DNA from: Mytilus californianus | Taxonomy: Eukaryota > Mollusca > Bivalvia > Mytilida > Mytilidae | Direction: 5' to 3' | Length of the DNA stretch: 64,000 nt | Assembly: GCF_021869535.1 (NCBI RefSeq) | Contig: NW_026262690.1 | Span: 9,783,501-9,847,500, forward strand | Shown here: piece after piece, positions 51,401-60,400 of the stretch | Position numbering within the stretch: position 1 is the stretch's first letter | Layout of the letters: every line of letters starts with the position of its first letter | Program-made: the position numbers and the translations under genes | Notes under the pieces: model-generated | Database searches by the model: none | Told to the model about the DNA's origin: nothing | The model's input: the letters and a program-made list of their open reading frames with translations, nothing else

Positions 51401-54400
51401 ATCGTTCATTCATAAATTTATCGTAAAATCAAAATCACTACACAGGTTATACGTAGTGTCAAATGATTACCTGTAATCTAAAAATAGACAAACTTAACTG
51501 ACCTATTTTGTTGATTTGTTTGCGCAAATAATTTAGAGGAACGAAACCCTTGTTAAAAACACATAACAATAAGTTCGTTTTCCTTTTTTGTCATAACTCT
51601 GTAAGATTAATCGATCACCTTACTAATGAAATGGACCCGTCAAAACATGATAGATGCCAACTCCAGATGAAGAGATATTTACCATTTGGAATTTTCTAGT
51701 TTCATAGATTGAAAAAAAGTACGTCCAGTTGGATATCATAATCAAAACTGGGTATGCATGACAAATGATGAAACCATTATCCTCGTCTTTCCAGTGGACA
51801 CGTCTACTACGTGTGTTGACACTCGACGGTCCACCGTGTTTGCAATTTTATTTCACATGTTTTCGAAATATTGAAGATAATTTTTCGCAATGTTTCCTGA
51901 AAATTGATAAATATCAAAGCAACGAAGAGCTGTTTGTTCTTGTTCGTATAATGACGATTTAATGTCATGTTTGTCTGTGATGACCCCCCTTTTCAGGATT
52001 GCATGAGAATTATAGTTATCTCTTACCACATGAGGATGACACATATCAACTGAGCAATAATGTTTGGGACTTAGATTTAAGAAATGAAGACAAAGTAACA
52101 TTATGAAAATATTTTTAGTAAGCTGAAATATATATATATTTTTTACATGTTTATGTCTTGTAAGATATTTTATTTATTTCCCGTTTTTCAACATTTGCGT
52201 CTGGAAAGTTGAAATGTTTTAATTGAATGGTTAAATTTAAATTAATTATGATAATTGTTAAAATTAAATCAATAAAGGAAATTATTGCCCAGTTACAAAT
52301 ACTACCAGGGGATAATTTCTTTTTGAGTTATATGTTTCAGCACATGTAAATTTGACCGGTCTCCTTGTGAAATATAAAACATATTAAAAATGACTTTCTG
52401 CTAAAGTCTTTTATTGATATAAAGTTAAAATTTCTTACTTCTCACTAGACAACACTCCTGTCAGGTTTAATTCTTATATATATATGTGGATGAAAAATAA
52501 AAGTCCCCAAAACATTAAGATGGCAGCAATTGCTTTTACAGCCTTTAAGGCTTTGATTTAAATTTTAGGATGAAGATGAAGTGAAGAAGTTTGACACCAG
52601 CTCCTCAACATCTAAACTAGATAAACCTGTGCAAGACTTAGTGAGACTTATATTTGATGTAGAAAGTATGAAAAAAGCCATGTTAGAATTTGAGGTATTT
52701 ATAAAATGAGAACAACTCTTGACTTCACGAAGCAAGACCATTGTTTTTATAGATTTGTATTATGATTAATAAGTAGTAGACATGAATGTGGATGAATAAA
52801 AAAAATTGGCAAATTATTCATTATATTTTGATTTATATTAATTGGAATTCAAGTTTCAATGACATGATCAAATAATAAAAAGGTGCCTACACATTGTGCA
52901 ATTCAAACATGGACTACAGTGTGTATGTTTTTAATGTTTCGACTCTCCATACCATTGCTTTATATTTAGATCCTCAATTTCATGTGTACACTTTATTTGC
53001 CATGGTTTGTATCATATAACTTAAAGAAATGGTAGTTTCCTATCAAATTTTCAGTGGATGTCTGATAAGATTGTGTCATCATCACTGGTCATATAAAAAT
53101 AAGGAGACTTGATATGATTGCCAGTGAGACATCTATCCACCAGAGACCAAAAGTTGAGAATGTTATCCACTATAAGGCACTTATGATGTGAAAAATCAAA
53201 AACAAATTTTGGAGTAACAATACCAGTGTTCAATAACGATGTTAACATGGTTAAAGGCATGTTTAACCAGACTACACCATGTAGTGAAAACAAAAACAAC
53301 CATACAGTTATCTATTTTTTTAACGACCTTGAGGATACTGATGAGTAAATTCAGACAGTTTTTGTGTTCTTATATAAATAATAACAACTAATACAATAAT
53401 ATCTAAACTTATTTGTCAAATAAGATTAAATTAATAATTTTTAGTTATCTCATAACAATAATTATAATATTGTTTGTCCATTTAAAACAGTTTTAATGGA
53501 AAGGTTTTCTTTGACAAAACTGAACCTTCTCATTCACTGCACTAAATAATTGTATGCTAAAGAGCCTCACAGAGCAAACTCTTGATGTGTCAAAACTTTT
53601 TGGTAACCCAGAATTGAATTCAAACACAATTGTCATTGGCAAGTTTTATTCTTTAAAAACAGGCTTACATATCCCATTATCAAAAACACTAGTTGTCATC
53701 TAGCACTGGTCAGGGTAGTCTATATTACAAAAGTTTCAATGTTTTCATATGGATTTATGCTCTATGGTCGGGTTGTTGTCTTTTTGACACATTCCCCATT
53801 TCCATTCTCAATTTTATTAGTTATTTTGATTATCATTAATGTTTTAGATTGATCTAAAAAAGATGCCTTTGGGAAAATTGTCAAAACGACAGATAGAATC
53901 AGCCTATAGGATACTTACAGAGTTAACAAAGGTAAAGATTGGTTTATACAACAAGAGTGAATGGTCACACTGACCACTCCTATGGAAAAGTAGTATTTTT
54001 GAAAATCTTCTCTCTGCGTAAGATTAAAATCTTTTAAAATTTGATAGATCATAATAAATGAATAGGTGTCAAAAGCATTCAGCCTATATATAGAAAATCT
54101 CTCAAATTCACAACTGAACAAGATATTTGTTTATGTTAATGGTATTATCTGACAATTTAAGATATATTTAACATTCCTGAAAACAACAAATGTACCTTTA
54201 ACTTGGTTTCTAAATTGAAGCACTAAAATTTCAGATATCTCAGGAAGTTTTGTCAACAGCGAGAATTGACTGCAGTGCTGTGCAGTAGTCCAATGTTAGG
54301 TCCTTTTTGTCAGAATTCTATCTTTCACAAACGACAGCTTAAATCAATTTTGGTCCTTCATTTTAACTAGATCAGAATTAACAAGTTTTACACTGTGTGA

Positions 54401-57400
54401 TGTTATAAAAATATTAAGAAACTTTTGTAACTCGTGTATCTGCTAAGAAAGATATTAAATATCTTAAACTATTTTGTATTAGATAGAACAACAAGACCAA
54501 ATATCTATCATAAAAAAAGAGAAACTTTTCTGCAATATATATCTCACTGTTTTCAGTCACTTCACTGTCACAGAAAAATGTAACAACTTGTCAGTTTTAG
54601 GTTAGAGTCAAACTTTGCTGACAAGGTTTTATTCCACACTAAAATTACAAGATATTGGATGATAGTTTGTTAGTTGTTTTAAATAAGGACTTGTTATTAC
54701 AGCTATTGGAGAAAGGAGGATATTGGATGATAGATTGTTAGTTGTTTTAAATAAGGACTTGTTATTACAGCTATTGGAGAAAGGAGGGTGTTGGATGATA
54801 GATTGTTAGTTGTTTTAAATAAGGAATTGTAATTACAGCTATTGGAGAAAGGAGGATATTGGATGATAGTTTGTTAGTTGTTTTAAATAAGGACTTGTTA
54901 TTACAGCTATTGGAGAAAGGAGGATATTGGATGATAGATTGTTAGTTGTTTTAAATAAGGACTTGTTATTACAGCTATTGGAGAAAGGAGGATATTGGAT
55001 GATAGTTTGTTAGTTGTTTTAAATAAGGACTTGTTATTACAGCTATTGGAGAAAGGAGGATATTGGATGATAGATTGTTAGTTGTTTTAAATAAGGACTT
55101 GTTATTACAGCTATTGGAGAAAGGAGGGTATTGGATGATAGATTGTTAGTTGTTTTAAATAAGGAATTGTAATTACAGCTATTGGAGAAAGGAGGATATT
55201 GGATGATAGTTTGTTAGTTGTTTTAAATAAGGACTTGTTATTACAGCTATTGGAGAAAGAAGGATATTGGATGATAGATTGTTAGTTGTTTTAAATAAGG
55301 ACTTGTTATTACAGCTATTGGAGAAAGGAGGATATTGGATGATAGTTTGTTAGTTGTTTTAAATAAGGACTTGTTATTACAGCTATTGGAGAAAGGAGGA
55401 TATTGGATGATAGATTGTTAGTTGTTTTAAATAAGGACTTGTTATTACAGCTATTGGAGAAAGGAGGATATTGGATGATAGTTTGTTAGTTGTTTTAAAT
55501 AAGGACTTGTTATTACAGCTATTGGAGAAAGGAGGATATTGGATGATAGATTGTTAGTTGTTTTAAATAAGGAATTGTAATTACAGCTATTGGAGAAAGG
55601 AGGATATTGGATGATAGTTTGTTAGTTGTTTTAAATAAGGACTTGTTATTACAGCTATTGGAGAAAGGGGGAACACAAACACAGTTTTTAGATGCCACCA
55701 ATAGATTTTATACTTTGGTGCCACATGACTTTGGGATGAAGAAGCCACCATTATTAGACACAGATCAAGTCATTAAGGTATGAATACTTTGTGGTGTTTC
55801 AGTGATAATTGAATTTCCTGTTTAAAGCAGATATGTTGAGGGTGTTTGAACTTATTAGATAAACCTTGCAGCAAATCAGTAATATTGAATCAAAAGCAAA
55901 AACAATTTCTGTAGATCTATGTTAACTTAAGTAAAAACTTTTGGTATATTTCAAATAACTCAAAAGTGGAATGGTAAATCATTTTCTTTTGTTGCAATAT
56001 AAATTTTGTTTGAGAAAATTATTATATAGATTTAAATGAGATGTGTGTTATTACAATATATAATTTTATACAATATTTAATTTCAGTCCAAGACAGAGAT
56101 GTTAGATAACTTACCAGAGATTTATACGATATTTTATTTCAGTCCAAGACGGAGATGTACGATAACTTACCAGAGATTTATACAATATTTAATTTCAGTC
56201 TAAGACGGAGATGTTAGATAACTTACTAGAGATTTATACAATATTTAATTTCAGTCTAAGACGGAGATGTTAGATAACTTACCAGAGATTTATACAATAT
56301 TTAATTTCAGCCTAAGACGGAGATGTTGGATAACTTACCAGAGATTTATACGATATTTTATTTCAGTCCAAGACGTAGATTTTGGATAACTTACCAGAGA
56401 TTTATACGATATTTAATTTCAGTCTAAGACGGAGATGTTGGATAACTTACTAGAGATAGAGATAGCTTACAGTATGTTGAAAGGTGGCACTGAAGGAGAA
56501 GATCCTATTGACAATCATTACAAGAAACTAAAAACAGAAATTGTAGTAAGTTACTTCCACCATTTTTGCCATTAACAATATCATAGCAGATACTTGATTA
56601 CATATAATAAGCAAAATAAGCAACAGCCACTTTATCTATTTATAATAGTGAGCATCCCCTGAAGTTGACCTTGTATGAAGTTTTCACTTCAACTCTTTGA
56701 CATAGTGCTAAACTCGTTGCTTGTTAAACCCTTGCAATAACTTTGTGGGGGTCTGTAGCTGGCTTATTGCAATGTCAAATTTCTGCCCCTATCTAACATT
56801 TCGTTCTATATAGTGGAATCTAAAATGTGCCACCATCTTTGTTTGTCCTCTAACTTTGTACTTTTTCCATGGAGATTATTTGGCCCCACCCCTTCAGTCA
56901 TGGTCTATTGACTTTGAAACTTTTGCTTAGTTTATAAGTTAATGTTTGTGTTTAGGTTTCTTCAAAGGGAACGACTTATGAAAAGTCAATGGTATTTGGT
57001 ATGCAGTTGTATAAGCATTGGCACATCTCATTTCCATGGAGACTGTTTAGCCCTGTACCTTTATTCATAATTCATTGACTGAATATTTGCATAACTTACA
57101 TGTTAAAGTATTGTTATTTTAATTTCAATATTTGCATTATCAAATAACAAATAGGCGAGACATATCTCTGTATTAACAGTTTATTACCATTTTTTTTAGT
57201 TTTTGCCTATCATCTTGAATACTATGAAAGATACAAATGTATATAAAAACTTTAAAAAGCAAAAAATATCTGCAGGACAAGATCTTCAAATATGTCAACA
57301 TGAAATTGAAATTGTCAGAAATTGTCAGTTAACTCTTTATATAGTTAATGCCCTTTCATGATGATTTTTACCAAAAAATGGCCCATTGTTGAAGATGCAG

Positions 57401-60400
57401 ACGAGTGACACAGGCTCTTTACAGCCTCTAGTTAAAGGAGTTATAGGACTTTGACTATCTTTTGGAGTATTGTAACCATGTCACCTTGTGAATGCAACTT
57501 CTCTCAGACCATTTGACAGAAAACTCTTTTACTTGGTAGGATTGTTTGCCATCATATGCAGTTGACCACATTATACCGTCATTTTGATTTGGCCATTTTT
57601 TATGGGAGTTATAGGACTGTTACCATATTTTGACTATCGTACACACAATGTAATTCCTCATTTATACAGTGAGGTTGATATTTTGCTATTTTTTTTCCAC
57701 TGGATTAGTGATAGAACTTATAAATCATATTATATTCTATCAGAAATGTTTAGTAGGTGGGCATTATGAATCATTGTGTGAGTTAATTACAGAAATATCA
57801 ATTACAAGCACTAAACTCTGTGGTGTGATTATAAGACTTGTGTGTTATCTTAGACAAAGGATTTAATGAATCATAATTAAAGCATTCATGGCAAACTTTA
57901 TTTAGGTTAATGTAACTTTGAAGTAAGAAATATGATTAAATATGGCAAAACCATTCCTTACAACTCAAAGCCATCTTGAATATCAATTTTGTCATATTGA
58001 AGGAAACATTTTAGTTTCTTTTTCATTGATTTTTATAGCCAATTGGAAAGAAAACAGAAGAATTCAAAAGACTTGTCGATTATGTTAAGAACACTCATGC
58101 AGCTACACATAACCAGTACGACCTTGTTGTGGAAGAGGTATGTAGAATATCTGATACATGTAGCTACACATAACCAGTAAGACCTCGTAGTGGAAGAGGT
58201 TTATAGAATATCAGATACATGTAGCTACACATAACCAGTACGACCTTGGAGTGGAAGAGGTTTGTAGAATGTCAGATACATGTAGCTACACATAACCAGT
58301 ACGACCTTGTTGTGGAAGAGGTATGTAGAATATCAGATACATATAGCTACACATAACCAGTATGACCTCTTTGTGGAAGAGGTATGTAGAATATCTGATA
58401 CATGTAGCTACACATAACCAGTAAGACCTCGTTGTTGAAGAGGTTTGTAGAATATCAGATACATGTAGCTACACATAACCAGTACTTCCTTGGAGTGGAA
58501 GAGGTTTGTAGAATATCAGATACATGTAGCTACACATAACCAGTACTACCTTGGAGTGGAAGAGGTTTGTAGAATATCAGATACATGTAGCTACACATAA
58601 CCAGTACTTCCTTGGAGTGGAAGAGGTTTGTAGAATATCTGATACATGTAGCTACACATAACCAGTACGACCTCCTTGTGGAAGAGGTTTGTAGAATATC
58701 AGATACATGTAGCTACACATAATCACTACGACCTTGTTTTGGAAGAGGTATGTAGAATATCAGATACATGTAGCTACACATTATCAGTACAACCTCGTTG
58801 TGGAAGAGGTATGTAGAATATCAGATACATGTAGCTACACATAATCAGTATGACCTCGTTGTGGAAGAGGTATGTAGAATATCAGATACATGTAGCTACA
58901 CATAATCAGTACGACCTTGGAGTGGAAGAGGTATGTAGAATATCAGATACATGTAGCTACACATAATCAGTACGACCTCGTTGTGGAAGAGGTATGTAGA
59001 ATATCAGATACATATAGCTACACATAACCAGTATGACCTCTTTGTGGAAGAGGTATGTAGAATATCTGATACATGTAGCTACACATAACCAGTAAGACCT
59101 CGTTGTTGAAGAGGTTTGTAGAATATCAGATACATGTAGCTACACATAACCAGTACTTCCTTGGAGTGGAAGAGGTTTGTAGAATATCAGATACATGTAG
59201 CTACACATAACCAGTACTACCTTGGAGTGGAAGAGGTTTGTAGAATATCAGATACATGTAGCTACACATAACCAGTACTTCCTTGGAGTGGAAGAGGTTT
59301 GTAGAATATCTGATACATGTAGCTACACATAACCAGTACGACCTCATTGTGGAAGAGGTTTGTAGAATATCAGATACATGTAGCTACACATAATCAGTTT
59401 AAACATTTTATCGAAAAATGTTTGTAGAATATGAGATATACATAAAGCTACAATCAGTAGGACATGATCATGGAATTGGAATTGAGAACATGTTTGTTGT
59501 TAAAAAAAAACTTTCATATGCTATAACTGTACATATTGCAGTAGAATATTACTGTTATAACTTTACTCATCACATTCATTTCTGAATTTAGTAATTCAAG
59601 TTATGGTATTGGGAAAAATTAAGTACTGTTAATATCCTACATATAAGATGTCAACTGCTGCCAAAATGTAGATAGTGTGTTAAGATTCAGAATGCAGCAA
59701 ATTGTAATTTAATTGTACTTTCAGGTGTTCAAGATTGAAAGGCAGGGTGAGGCAGTAACATATGGTCCCTTTAAGGAATTGCATAATCGTAAATTATTAT
59801 GGCATGGTTCAAGGACAACAAATTTTGCTGGAATACTGTCGCAAGGTTTACGTATAGCTCCTCCTGAAGCACCTGTGGTAAGTGTAGAGATAAGTACCAG
59901 GTCTACGTATAGCTCTTTCTGAGGCACCTGTGGTAAGTTATAAGATCTAGATACCAGGTACCTTTTGTCATGGTTTATGATTTCAAATCAGAACTTATTG
60001 AAATATTGTTGCAAACTTCATATAAGAACGATAAACCTGATGATGCATTTTAATGGCCATGTATGGAATTTTCGTTGCATTTTCTAGGGAATTACAATTA
60101 AGAGCTTCCTGAAATTTTTTATCAAGCCTTTACGTGAGCATGTTATTCTGTGTGATGCATTTTTACATCCATCGCTCATCAACTTCCTGTGTACTAAATA
60201 CTTAAAATGGGGTAACAGTAGTGAGCAGTAGTGAGCAGTTTAACTTGTTCCTTTTGTCAGTTTCAATGAATGTATGTACCTTTATTTTGTCATTCCGAGA
60301 CTTGGGCATACTAGTACTGACAAAGATTGTTAAAGTTAATGACTAGTTTACACATCCCAGACATCTCTATGTGTCAATTAGTTTGTTTCGGTGAAGTCAA

